From Hirudo medicinalis (taxonomy: Eukaryota; Annelida; Clitellata; Hirudinida; Hirudinidae): 64,000 nt of DNA. A program made the translations under genes and the position numbers. The DNA is taken from NCBI GenBank assembly GCA_011800805.1, contig MPNW01000328.1, positions 65,262-129,261 on the forward strand, given 5' to 3'. Shown here in pieces: positions 50,101 to 61,700 of this stretch (its first letter is position 1; each line of letters starts with the position of its first letter). The notes under the pieces are model-generated. The model was given only the letters and a program-made list of their open reading frames with translations. It was not told the origin of the DNA and searched no databases.

Positions 50101-53100
50101 CATCATCACCACCACCACCATCATCATCATCGTCATCGTCATCATCATCATCACTATTATCAACATCGTCACTCAATTCACATCTTCAGTCCGACTAAAC
50201 AGACAAATTGCTACCGGTAGTTACTGAAGTACCAACAATTCTAATGATTTGCTACGACGACGACGACGATGATGATAATGATAACAAGGGTAATGGTGAT
50301 AATAATGATGGCAATGGTGATGATAATGTAATGTAATGTAATGCCATTCAATGAGTTAAAAATGAACTTCTTACAAACTCAGGTAATGCAACTACAACTA
50401 ATGAATGGTCCATTGGTGCATGCCAATGTAATTGCAAAATAAGCCAAAAAGACTAATGCATAGATGAATGGAGTGACTTGAAATGACAAAAGGATGTTAA
50501 TGCAACGCGTGAATGTCATCATTCTGCTTGTGATTTTCAATTGTTGCTGATAAGAATGTCTTCTATTTAGTGCTTCATTTAAGCAGAATTAACAGCTAAC
50601 AGTAATTGACAGGTGGTCGTAGACGCAGGTAGCCGTGAAGTACTCGTGAACAAACTTTAAACCTTAATTTAAGCGAGGTTGCACGAATGATTGAAATGCA
50701 ACCAATCCGATTTAAGCCGCTTGCAGACCTCGGAGTTTGTGAAGTTCAATGCTCACTTATCACACACCGCTATGTAAACTATCGAATGGTTCTCAAAAAC
50801 ATGTTGAAAACGGGTGAAGGTGATGGTGAAGAAGATTATGATGATGATGATGATGATGATGATTACGACGAAGATGATAATTACCTCTGCCAGGTAAGAC
50901 TGGACGTCCACAAGATTCCTCGTGAGAAGTAGAATTGCAGCAACACTGGTTGATTGGCAAGTCGATGACGACGACGACGACGAAGATGGGAGAGTCTGTC
51001 TTTGGATGACAGGAAGGAGGTTTCGTAGAGTTTCAGAGTAGATTGTCGTCCTCTTCAGCTGTAAACAAGAGATGAAACTCCAAACGATCAAGATGATGAC
51101 GATGATGATGATGATGATGATGATGCCGATAATGATCCAGATGATGGTGATGATAATGATTTTTATCGTGGTGTTGCATGATATCGAACATTATTAAAAT
51201 GTTATTATTTCAACAAAATAACTCAATGAAACTGTCAGACGTATGGCAAACTAACTGGAAGTTGTAGACAGTTGAGCAGTGGAAGATTCCTCTCTTCAAC
51301 GATTGCAATGAAGTCACGGTATTCGTCATTTCTCAGGAGTCTCGCGTGCAGTCTGTTGACGCAAGCAACCAGTAATTTATTACCATCACCACCACCACCA
51401 CCATCACCACCATCATCATTATCATCATCATCGTCATCATCATGATTATTATTATGATTATTATTATTACGAAGGCTTACTGTTGTTAGAGTGATTACAA
51501 GCAACAGAAATTCAACTACATCATCATGATGTCATAACTGACTTTTCGATGTGAGGTATTTGAGAGGCGTAGGAACTCAAATCATGACACAATTCCTGAC
51601 TGAAGAAATACCCTGCAAAGAAATTAAAGAATTAGAGCTCGCTCACTCATCTGTCTAATTTGGCGCTCAATTACAATCAAGCGGAACTATTTCGTGTCTT
51701 CGTCGTCATCGATAACATCCAATAAGAGGTTCTTATTTGTGAAGTCAACAATAATTATGTGCGACAGGAAGTTACTAAGCACTGCAGTCACTAATTGTCG
51801 TTGCGATCAGCTGCTGACTTCGCAAACTCATCTGATTCACAAAACAAAGCTACTAAATTTGGAGGAAACACGAAGGAGTACAATTTGGAGTAAAATCACG
51901 AATGCAGACAATTAATTGAGAATGACTACTCAAGATCATAGTCATCACCATCAACGTCGTCGTCATCATCATCATCATCAATAATGAAATAAAATTTATT
52001 TATCGAGAAAATTCACATCTGAAGGATCGCATTTCAAATCTCAAATGAGGTCGGGAGAAGCCAAAAACCCTAGAAATCCATAAATTCTCCCCTCTGACAT
52101 TAAGTATTGAAAAGGTTTTTCGAAAAACAAGGTAAAACTTGTTCTTTAAATATAAAAAATCAGTTCACCTGTTCGTTTGTTTGATTATTTTTCAAGCCAA
52201 GTTTGTAATCCTTTTCGACTGTTTAGAAGTGATGATCAATAAAGTGAGATATTTAAACGAGCAGACGACCAGCAAGAGACCGATAGTTATAAAAGATAGC
52301 TATTGACTCCTACGAACAAAAGTTCCTCTGTTGATCTCTCGACGAACAGCAGTAGCAGTGATTGCAATCGCACCGAGACACCACTGCAGATTACGATCAG
52401 AAAACCTCAGCTTGAACTAACAACGCCATGACCGAACCAACTCAACTTGAATGCGAAAAGAAATGAACAGAACAGGCTTGATCACGAAAGCTCTTAAAAG
52501 GCAGGCCAAAGCTGCCTAATAATAGTAGTAAGCCAGCATGCTGAGTAACTCGCAGGCTGCATTGAAGTGCCTCTGGACTGTCAATCAATAGTCTTCAATC
52601 AGTCGCTTGTCAGGGCTGCTCGTGTCTTCGTCAAGGTCTTTTGAAGATTTCTTGCAAAAGATTTGGTCGGATCCTGTGTTGGGCACGTATTTCGCAATAA
52701 GCTCAACGAGAGCCCACGAAACCTTGTCACAATTCTAACCAGGCGTGAGTTTTGATGGACTTGAGGCATGTTTGTAATGTACGGCATTGATGTTAGAATA
52801 ACGTGTAATTAATAATAATAACAATAACAAAAACAATAATAATAATAATATAAATAATAATAATAATAATCATCGCGCTTGTTGTTTTAGTAATCTCATT
52901 CATAGCTGGTGAAATAGGAGATATTACAGTTGTTGCTACTATTACCATCTAACACAAACAATGCACCGAACCTGTTTGTTTTTATTAAATCGTGATTTGT
53001 TCTCCGACAAACTGCATTGTAATGCTAATTCATTAACAACGTCATTAGCATTATGTTAATTTATTACAATTGTTCACGTGTTCATTAATCCACTACAACA

Positions 53101-56100
53101 AAATCTCAATCAAGCAGATGTCAAAAAGCAGACATTTACCTGGATTTGAATTCGAATAAAGGCGCGAAAAATGGCAGCAAAATGAAGGCGATGAAAGAGT
53201 TGGACCTGTTTGTGTTCGATGTGAGTCCTAGGGGCGCCTCAAACCAACAACATCAGAGACGAATTAAAGTTGTTGTTGAAAGAGGATGCAAACAAGGCTG
53301 ATTGGAGATTGGAGGCGTTCGATGCGGATGCTTCGATATTGAGCATGAATTGCGAGAGAATCGGCGTTTGGTGTTCGATGCAATTTAGCGGAAGGAATCA
53401 TATCAAATTTAACAAGACTTTTTGTTTAATTAAATTGGCAATAGTAATTGCAAAAGTAAACTCGTCAAGATAGTGCTTAAAAAATACATCAAGCATGCTT
53501 ACCAAGCTGCTTGGTAAGTAAAGTAGAAATGAAGTCGAATTACACCCGCAATACAAAGTGAATGGCATGAACAATACAACCGCACTTGTACCGATGTCAC
53601 CAATCCATGCCAATCTGCCCCGGGGTCAAAAAGTTGAAAATGCCAGAAGAAATTTGAAAGAAATGCCTGAGAAGACGTACACATCATCGGTTGAGTTAAC
53701 AAACAGCAATATGTTGAGCGTAAATAATGGATTCATGTATAACTAGCACCACAATGACTGTACAATTCAATGAATCTATTAATGGCTCTCTTCAAACTTA
53801 AGACACGCACTTTAAACCAAGCAGACGTCATATCGAGATAGGTGTGTTAACATAGCATTCATTGGTGTATGGTATATCTAAATATAGACCCTTCAATGAA
53901 AATTGAAACAGTGCCAAATCATTATAAGATTAGTGCAACACAATGAATTTCTTCATATGGATGAAAATGGGGTTAATAATTTTAAAACTGAACTGAAGCT
54001 GTTTTCTCATTTCTAATTGCGATGGAAATTATTATAATTATTGTTAATAATTTTGTTACTTTCCAAGCAGTGTCAGAGGTCTGACGATCTTCTACCAGTG
54101 TAAATAAATAAAATAAGATTATATCCACCAAAAACTCAAAGAACCTGGTCATTGAAGGATGCGTAATGACATGTTGTTGTTCGTTCAACTCGAAATAACC
54201 GAAATTTGTGGCTTCCTTCCTTAACTTAACTTCCTTGATACAAAGTCTAATAATTCAAATTAAGACAAAAAAAACAACTCAGAATTAATTCCGTTGGATG
54301 TCCAAAAAAAGTGAATAATTTCACGTGTATAAATATCACCAAAGACCATAGCGGATTCTTGACTTCAAAGGTGAATTGAAAGAGCAAATGATTGTTTACC
54401 ATTATTCCGCATCACCTTGTAACAAGCACCAAAAGTTGGATGACTCTGAAGAGAAAGTGCATCTCTCAGTGCAGTTTCATCTTTTTATTGCCATATTTAT
54501 TCTCCCAAAGCATCACATTTCACATCTTTTTCTTCCTTATCGGGTTTCCTCAAGCGATGCACGACCAATCGATTAACCCTGGGAATTAAGCTGCTTGCTT
54601 GTGGAGGAATCAACAGGGATTTAATTTACTGCAACTTTCACCTTTATGATTTCTAATATTTACACAGATTAAATTCTTATTAAGTATGCGAAATAAATAA
54701 GTTCAAGAAGTTCATTCATTGTACGTTGACTTCATCAGTTTTGGAAATAATAAAACCATTTAACATCATTTAATAAAACACTGATAAGTCATAAGAGCCA
54801 AGAATTACGTGGAATGAATCTTTGTGAAGATAAATCCTTTTGTTAAATTAATGGAATAAGCCAAATTTGTGTCGTTATGTGTTAGTAGATGAAATTTGCA
54901 TAATTTATACTTATACTGGAAAGGAAATGTGCTAATGTGAGAATGTTTGAATACGTGTAACTTAAACCGACTACTTCCAAAGTGAATAGGCACCTTCACT
55001 TAAGTGATTCACCGAAACACCACGCATTCGAAAGAAGAAAATCAAGCAGCATCTCCGACGAACGAACGCCAAGAAAACGTTCGATCGCAACGGCACATGA
55101 ACCTTGGACCGGCAAGCGGTTGCTTTCAAAATTGCAAAAGAAGCACAAGTTAACATTTTCCAAAGTGTCTCGAAAAGTTTGGAGGAAACGTGTTATCTCG
55201 ATGATCTTTTTGTTGACCCTCCTCAAGGGGAAGAACTTATTTGCAAGGATCACGTAGACGTTCTACGTGACTTCTCCTGTCTGACATCAAAGAAATTGGC
55301 TGCTAGCAATCAGAAAAATGCTAATAATGTCTGCAAGAACAACTGCAAAGGGACAAAATAAGTCAAAGTGGAAATCTTTTATTTGACCATACGAAAGTAG
55401 TTTTAAAAGTGCTGGGAGTTCCCAACTTAGGTTCAGCAATCTTTATTTGAGTTTATTTAGTTTGAGCAGTGATGGTGACCGAAGTTTGCTAAACATTCGT
55501 TAGCTCCTGGAATGTTAGCATAGCAAGTTTCGAGCTTAAAGTTAGAAATAATAAAAATAATACGCTTAATAAAAAAAAGCATTTGATTTGAAAAGATTTC
55601 CCAAAATCGACGGAATTTAGCATATCTTCAATAACAAACTGAAGTAAAAGTCTGAATATGTATGACGGTATTTGATTTCCATTCATAACTCGAATTTCCA
55701 TAACTTTAATATCAGTTGGTTGAGAATATGAAGAACGCACCCATGAGCCTGCGTAACGCTAATCTTCGTAGTAAATAAGCCGCGTAAAATTAACTTCAAA
55801 TTGCGACGTTTGCAAAGTTTTACGAAAATGAAGCTAGTCATGCAAAAGACAATCAAACTATACAAAATTGAAAATAAGGAAATATTTAAATGGAATAAAA
55901 ATAGGAAATAAAAATAGAGACATCAGAAGCAAAGCAGATTAAACAACATAACTTTTTACCAATTTGAGTTATTAGCATATCACTTACAAAACGTATAAAC
56001 AAAACATCGAAATAATCATCACAGACTAATTGTAGTGATACGTGACCAATGTCAAAATCTTAATTGGCTTGCTGAGCAAACATTCACTTATTAACACGTG

Positions 56101-57902
56101 ATTTTAACAAGCATGCCAATCGTCAACAGTGCTATAATTTATCGAATAATATAACTGATGCAGTCGACTCACGCGGACGGCTAACTTTCAGTTTCAAATA
56201 AACGATGTCGTTTACTTATCCAATCAATGAATCTATTCAAATTATCTTAAATCACAAAAAAGAATAAAAGACTAACTGGTCACCGTGAGAATTTCTAAAG
56301 CTTCTGGGTGCGTATGGGAAGCCAAGAAACGGTTGATTGCAATCTTGATCTAGAAATGCATAAATGTGTGATGTAAAAGTTTTGCATAAACTACATACAT
56401 TTGCGTATTCTGCTTTAGCGAATGTGCGCTACATAAATGGCCTTATAAAATAAAGAAATAAAAATGGGGCATCAGTAAACAACAGATATTACTAAGATAA
56501 CACATCAGCAATTGCGCAATAGCGACTTGTAAGATTGTACTTGGTATAATTGTTACATCATCAACGTCATTAGTGCAACCCTTACCTGCTGACATTTCTG
56601 GGCCAATTTTTCACAAATGCATTCAAAATCCTGGAAGAGACTTGATCTTTCTTGAGAACCAAGTGAGCTGAACTTCCTATGGGAGCAGAGAAAAGTAAAT
56701 CACAAAAATAAAACCATAATTTTATGCCTCAACCCTTATGGTTGGTTTTAGCATCCTTACACCAATATTTCACACATTTTGTATTACTCGGTTTTGTAAT
56801 CTTTTACAGTCAAAACATTTGTCACTCACCTCAAGGGATCAGAATATGCAGAACATCGTTTGAGCAACTCTAACATGTAGAATTTTTCTGAGCACAAAAA
56901 ATGATGCAATTCATTTAAGAAAGGATTTTTGTCTGAAAAATAACAACAAAATATTTAGTTTTTAAACTAAAAGAAAATACATTTCATCATTGTTGTTAAT
57001 CTGAATAACTAAGACCAAAAGTTCAAATTTATTACATTGAATTTTAACATCACAAAGAATATTTGTAACCAGTAACCCAGTGAAAGACATTAACTAAATT
57101 CCCAGTTTCATGAATATGGTAACAGTTTATTTATATTTAAGGGTCAATTATATGAAAATTATGTAAATGCTGCATGACATGATCACTCATGAAATACATT
57201 TGTCATAATTCATAATGTTTACCTAGCATTAGGATCATGTCTTCATCTAAAATGTCCCATTTGAAAATGCTTCTGAGTGCATCTGATCTTTCTGCAACTC
57301 GATGATTTGAAAAATGCAGCAGAGATGGAGTGCCACTTCTTGGGATTGTGTACTGTGACAACATCATTGGATCCTGAAGTTGGCAAAGTTAACAAAAATC
57401 CTTGTATTAAAGTTTCAAATATTTACAATCACAAACACAAATTCAGGTTTCTTAATGTCAAGTTGCAGTTTTGTGCCCATGTCCAGTCATAGATACAGCC
57501 CATTGAACACAGTAATTGTCAGAAAAGAATGAGTGACTTTTAACATTACATAGGTCTAAAATATACACCTTGGAGGGCCGAGAAAGAAGTAACTGAGACA
57601 AAATCAGGCCAAACTTGCATTCTTACCAATGTCAGGCTTCTTGGTGGCAAAAAGTTGACGGAAATAGAATTTGGTATGAACTTTGAGGACTTTTTACATC
57701 TGTCATAGCTATTAGAACGACGCCTGCAAGCAATTTTCTTGCTAGAAAACAAATTTTTAAATATATTTTTCGAAGTCCTTTTCTCCAAATGACTGAAGCA
57801 TTTCGCTCGATGCTCCACATTTGACCTCATGTTGCCAGAATTATATAAATCAGTACGAAACTGACAATCAAAATTCCTCCTTAGAATTGATTTATCATCC
57901 AT
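35990..57902 (-). CDS. Predicted DH-PH-RA-RhoGAP protein (ARHGAP20-like with an N-terminal RhoGEF domain)
   Basis: Predicted Rho-family regulator of about 1,800 residues. Exons: 57902-57627, 57373-57223, 56932-56830, 56676-56586, 56349-56277, 51612-51543, 51352-51256, 51058-50885, 48277-48191, 48023-47944, 47443-47383, 46657-46596, 46316-46120, 45678-45597, 45251-45174, 44922-44853, 43713-43580, 41945-41797, 41498-41337, 40326-40217, 39953-39697, 39368-39165, 38967-37043, 36715-35990. Domain order is a basic N-terminus, DH, PH, RA, RhoGAP, and a long Ser-rich tail. Phases agree at every junction except two: the PH exon 46316-46120 is one base out, and the 43580/41945 junction lacks a matching phase, suggesting a missed exon or another donor. 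PH-RA-RhoGAP order matches ARHGAP20, which in humans starts with the PH part. The alternative is two genes, the second starting at the ATG at 48277. Large introns carry many microsatellites. Confidence 0.7.
39697..41945 (-). other. RhoGAP domain exons of the GEF-GAP gene
   Basis: Exons 41945-41797, 41498-41337, 40326-40217 and 39953-39697 encode a basic stretch and a complete RhoGAP domain. The arginine finger is in SGVFRKSA, the K-x-x-LR-x-LP motif is in KKFLRSLPDCLL, and the terminal motif is MTANSLAICIGPSLLWAP. All catalytic positions of an active GAP are present, so it should accelerate GTP hydrolysis by a Rho-family protein. A Gly/Asn-rich insert follows before the C-terminal tail. Confidence 0.9.
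41211..41240. repeat. (AAT)n microsatellite
   Basis: An intronic AAT-type run in the GEF-GAP gene, followed by a short (ATC)n run. Similar AAT/ATT runs occur at about 42345-42384, 42706-42785, 44508-44552, 48770-48900, 52808-52873 and 63540-63605. Confidence 0.85.
42059..42115. repeat. (ATCC)n / (GTCC)n microsatellite
   Basis: About thirteen tetranucleotide units alternate between CATC- and CGTC-type, within a GEF-GAP intron. Its minus-strand translation is a WMDG-type repeat and is not a real protein. Confidence 0.9.
43240..43294. repeat. (GAAT)n microsatellite
   Basis: About twelve GAAT units in the large intron between the RA and RhoGAP exons. Confidence 0.9.
43580..45678 (-). other. Ras-association domain exons of the GEF-GAP gene
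   Basis: Exons 45678-45597, 45251-45174, 44922-44853 and 43713-43580 encode VVKYIFIKVEAK, VRNDETSTNVVQRLLKEL, NDFQLWVAQEPDE and GHEFPFCIQLQ, ending in LFILRDKRK. This is the ubiquitin-fold RA domain that in ARHGAP20 binds Rap1-GTP. The order and the GHE-P motif agree with that family. Confidence 0.8.
44085..44336. repeat. 22-bp minisatellite with an assembly gap
   Basis: About eleven to twelve nearly identical 22-base units (core CATAATTAGTCACTCAATAT) lie in the intron between RA exons. Four N bases at 44203-44206 mark an assembly gap inside the array, so the true copy number is unknown. Confidence 0.95.
46370..46455. repeat. (AAC/AAT)n microsatellite
   Basis: A mixed AAC, AGT and AAT trinucleotide run within the PH intron of the GEF-GAP gene. 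Confidence 0.85.
47128..47180. repeat. (AAC)n microsatellite
   Basis: Seventeen or so AAC units in a GEF-GAP intron. The poly-Asn frame it creates is not a gene. Confidence 0.9.
47772..47931. repeat. 21-bp minisatellite
   Basis: About seven units built on CATTAAAGACAACATTGCA, with unit-specific T/A variation, lie immediately next to the exon at 47944-48023. Because 21 is divisible by three it stays open in all frames of both strands, giving false repeat proteins. Confidence 0.95.
48370..48690 (+). repeat. tRNA-derived SINE-like repeat
   Basis: It begins TGTCTGTCTGTCCCAAGAAC and contains GAACGGTAGCGACTTGAAAT, then an A-box-like GGTCTAATGTTTGAG, CTTCGCCTCT, and a good B-box GGTTCGAGTCCC at about 48588-48599, ending with GGCGAGGTCGGTTTAAAAAA. 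Shared blocks with 29526-29835 and with 16364-16436 define a repeat family. It is inserted in a GEF-GAP intron. Confidence 0.7.
48775..48900. repeat. (AAC)n/(AAT)n/(AACAAT)n microsatellite block
   Basis: A long compound A-rich trinucleotide block in the DH-PH intron. Confidence 0.9.
49076..49282. repeat. 18/21-bp minisatellite with (AAC)n core
   Basis: About ten units alternate between 18 and 21 bases, each containing AACAACAACAATATTTTG and a T/C variant followed by AAAC. It lies within the DH-PH intron and produces false repeat proteins on both strands. Confidence 0.9.
50025..50165. repeat. (CAT/CAC)n microsatellite
   Basis: A run of CAT, CAC and ATC triplets in the DH-PH intron, open in every frame and coding for nothing credible. 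Smaller GAT/GAC runs occur at about 50255-50330, 50838-50880, 51095-51125 and 51385-51440. Confidence 0.9.
50885..57373 (-). other. DH (RhoGEF) domain exons of the GEF-GAP gene
   Basis: DH domains activate Rho GTPases by catalysing GDP release. CR1 is seen as LCSEKFYMLELLKRC with its conserved glutamate (exon 56932-56830), followed by SSLFQDFECICEKLAQKC (56676-56586). The CR2 region is IKIAINRFLASH to SYASQIPHIEKLHARLL (56349-51256). CR3 reads LPLKRTTIYSETLRNLL, aligning position by position with the usual P-V-Q-R-I-P-R-Y-P-L-L-L-K-E-L-L. The last helix is VAAILLLTRNLVDVQSYLAE (50885 end). A run of eight serines sits between CR3 and the last helix. The domain is divergent, so exchange activity is not assured. 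Confidence 0.7.
53550..55365 (+). other. Intronic open frames of unknown status inside the GEF-GAP gene
   Basis: The plus strand of the 4.7 kb DH intron has open stretches at 53558-53746, 54982-55257 and 55104-55361. The last contains FQSVSKSLEETCYLDDLFVD and KDHVDVLRDFSCLTSKKL and looks mildly coding-like, ending at a stop at 55361. I recognise no family. It could be an antisense nested gene, a retro-copy, or chance. Confidence 0.2.
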
Positions 57903-58764
57903 GTTTCGATAACAATTAGATAAACTTCAATTCAATAAGTTAATCAAATCTCAAAGAGAAACCCAGGATGCCGCATACTATTACTATTATTGACATTCGC
58001 AGCAGAAACAGAGACATTTAAATATTCCGCCCACCAAGTGTCACAAATAAACATAATTAGTAATTAAAAATGTAAAACGTAGGACAAACCCATTCTGCAT
58101 GTTTAGCAAATAACAATATTTTCTAATAAAGTTTTATATATGACGTCAGAGAAAGTTCCAATTAATTTATACTTTAAAAAATTAAAACATGTTTAATATT
58201 GTTAGTAAAATGATTTTGCTTTGATATTTCTAAAATCATCCGAATTCATTAGTATTGTTTTTTTTAGATTCTGAAAATAGAAATTCTCATCATATCATCT
58301 CTGTTGTGGAAAGCCTGGTCAGAAGGCTGATTCGCGCAATCTCGAACATAAAGCGGGGGATTATTCCCTGGCGCAACGAACACTGAAAACGTAGGAATTT
58401 TGGATTTTAGGCTCGTTGTTGCTTTAGTTGCTGGTTTCGTATTCAGTTATCCGGTTTGTGCGCGCGAGGAGGGCATTGCAAACCTGGGAATGGTTATTAA
58501 CATATGAAAGAACTGTCGAGCACTTAGTATCGTCAGAAACAAGGAATACTCCTTTCGACATTTTCATATCAAACATCTCGAATGAACGTACTTTTATCTA
58601 CCGATTTTTGATGTTTTTTTTTCTGACGTTGCATTTGCTGACGATTTTGATTTAGTTGGGTTTGTCATATTGTTTATTACATAATTACTATGCATTTAAT
58701 ATTAAATTGCAACAAATATCATCTCACCATTTTTTGAATAGCATGATTCATATATGATTATCCA
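57903..58764. promoter_or_regulatory. Divergent intergenic region between GEF-GAP and Kelch-like genes
   Basis: The two start codons face away from each other across about 860 bases. The interval has no coding and should hold both 5' UTRs and promoters unless non-coding first exons lie elsewhere. No TATA box or initiator stands out, but 58300-58480 is less AT-rich than its flanks. Confidence 0.4.
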
Positions 58765-61700
58765 ATGCAGCTTCAACGACCGACCCTGTCTACTTTGGGG
58801 ATGTCTTCTATGGCTTCGACTTCACAAGCAGGCACGGTGGCTACGATGTCCGCTGCAACCAGCACGGGCCAGAGCAGGAGTTACTCTTCCGTGTCACATG
58901 GATGCTCTGTGGTGGAAGGCTTCCAAAGGTTATGGCAGGATGCTCTCATGTGTGACACGCAGCTCATTGTCCAGGGACAGACATTCCACGTGCACAGGTG
59001 AGCTGGTGAATGGATTGCATGGGTGTATTTGTTTCGGTTGATTAACTATGTTTTGTATATTACATCCTTACCACTTTCATGCCAGCTGGTTGAAAAAAGC
59101 CAACGTTAAAAGCCTAAGAAATCTTTACAGCTAGTCAGTTGAACTTCATGCTCATAACTGTTTAGTCGCACTGAACCAAATTTAAGATTTACATATGTAT
59201 AGAATTAATCCCGAGACATTGCAACAACCTCGACCATTTAAAAATTTTAAAATTATGTGCCGCATGATTTTTATAAGTTGAATAATTTTTGTAAGCCATA
59301 TCATTTTTATGAGTCGGATAATTTTTGAAAGCCTATTTCTAAAGAGACATCTATTCTCAGATTATCGAAACAAGCCACAACATCTTCTTGCTCAAAAATA
59401 AAGGCGTTTCACTGAACTGAATTTGAAAAGAAATACATAGAACTAATCACATGATGTTCTGCAACATCCTCAACCATAATCATTTTTTATTATTTATTAT
59501 TTCCGAGGTTAAGTGATAATATTAATATGTAATAAATTAACATCAAGAACCAGATATTTAACTTTATTTTATCTTCGTATATTTTCTTCCGTGAAATGTT
59601 AATTTCTTCTGCTTGTTTATTCTTAAGTATTACCAATAATGGTATGTTATTGGTGGAGTGGTTATCTTTTTATTTACTTCTGGTATTATTCCGCTGGTAG
59701 CACTTGTTACTTTTGAACCTCAAAAAAGAACTAGGCATTCCAACGTATAGTTTGTGGTTTATCACACATACATTAGTTCACTTAAACCACTGTAAATTAA
59801 TGTTGTGTTTGTTGCTAAGCTTTCATAAGAGGATCCCAGCACAGAACGTCTTGGCCCCAATAACTCCAACTGATCAGTTGGGTGGATCTGTTGGTTTCAC
59901 CCACTTGCCATAGTCTCTCTTATTAGGCAGTGCAATGTGAAAACCCTTATTGTTCCCTTATGGTATTATTCCATATGGTGTAATCTGAGAGTTTTATTTG
60001 TTGTGTCAGTGAACAGCACCTAGGAACTTCAAGCAGCATTTTCTTGCTTATTTTGTGGCACTCATTCAAGTTGCCGTGCGAGCGAGGTTGTGGATGTGGA
60101 TGCGGCCTCTGGTATCCCCAATAAATATATTTCTTGGTTGAGATATATTTCAATCAATTTCTTAATTCAGGTGTTACTTGGCAGCCTGCAGTCAGTACTT
60201 TTACTCCATGTTCACCAAGGATTTTGTGGAAAAGATGCAGGCCCAGGTGGAACTGAAAGGTGTTTCGGCATCCGGATTAAGGGCTCTCCTGGATTATGCT
60301 TACACGGGATCCATAGTCATCAACAATGCCAACCTACATGTCGGTAGCATTTCTAGCAGTAACGTTTGTTGCTATTGGATGTTTTGGTTGGGTTATTGTA
60401 TCTGTTGAAATGTTTATACATTGAATTGTCCTTTATAATTACAATATTATTGCTGCCAATTATGTCTTTATAAATGGTAGAGTGATTGAAGTCTGCCTTC
60501 ACGAAACTTCAGTATAATTGTTGGCTTCCATATCCAGGATGTTTTGGAGGCAGCAGACCATCTCCAGTTCAACGAGATTTTGTCCTTCTGTGCGAAACAC
60601 CTCCGCGATGAACTGACAGTCGAAAACTGCCTGCAGTTCTTGAAGCTGGCCGAGATGTATGGGCTGCAGGAGTGCAAGAGAGACACCAAGGTCTTCATTT
60701 TGCATTTGTTTTATTAAACTTTTATTTTTTTATTAATTTGTATTATTTAATGTTTGCATTGCATTCGCTGCCATCACGTCGGATGGTGATTGATTATTTT
60801 ATAATTTTTTGCATGAAGTTTTCATGTATTTTTTTTTTAGTTTTTATTCTTTTTTTTAAGGAATATTTGAAGCTAAATATCATATTCTTCAAATTCGAAA
60901 TGCGAACTTTAAAAATGTTGCAAGTCAAAAGCAATTATGCTTTTTTTAGCAAAATATATTGGGAGCTTTCAGAAATTTAACACTTGTGGTGATGATGACG
61001 ATGATTGAGTGGGTGATGATGTTGATGAAGTGACATGAAAAATAACGACATGATATCGACCGCTTCTTGCAGGCTTTCATATTGGACAACTTCGTCCCAG
61101 TGGCTAAGAACGAAGATTTCAAACAAATCTCTCTCGAGCTTCTCTGTGAACTTCTCTCAGATGACAGACTGAAGGCTCCCTCAGAGATGGATGTCTTTAA
61201 AGTAATTTCCTATTTCAACTTCTACATAAGTTATGATTTATTTTAATTGATAAATGTTTAAATATTAATGTTGTTTGTAATTGCATTTATATAAAATAAT
61301 TCTTAAAATAAATTATTTAAACATCATTCTAACAACAACAACAACAACAACAGTAATAATGAGGACGATATTCAAAATATTGTTAATTGAGTTCCTTCTC
61401 AAAAGCTGCTCTTGGTTTGAATGTCATAGTGTTATTTATTAGCATTGGTTTGAAAAAAGTTGATTTGTATCGAATGGAATGTCACCTCGACACATAAGGT
61501 TACAGTTGCATTAAACAACTGGCAATGTTATGTCAGACTTAATCAATTCTTAATGTTAAACATATTTCACCTCTACTCAATGTTAGAACTCAAACATTAT
61601 TTGCAAGAAGACATAAGCAAACAAAATAATCTCCAGCATATTGTACATCGGCACTTTAATTTAGATTGCACTGAGCTGGTTGGAATCACCTGGAATGTCG

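Noticed and set aside
49867..50227. Poly-Asp/Gly, poly-Ile/Thr, poly-Met and poly-Ser proteins on both strands
   Set aside because: They come from a CAT/CAC microsatellite; no splice sites, domains or unique sequence support them.
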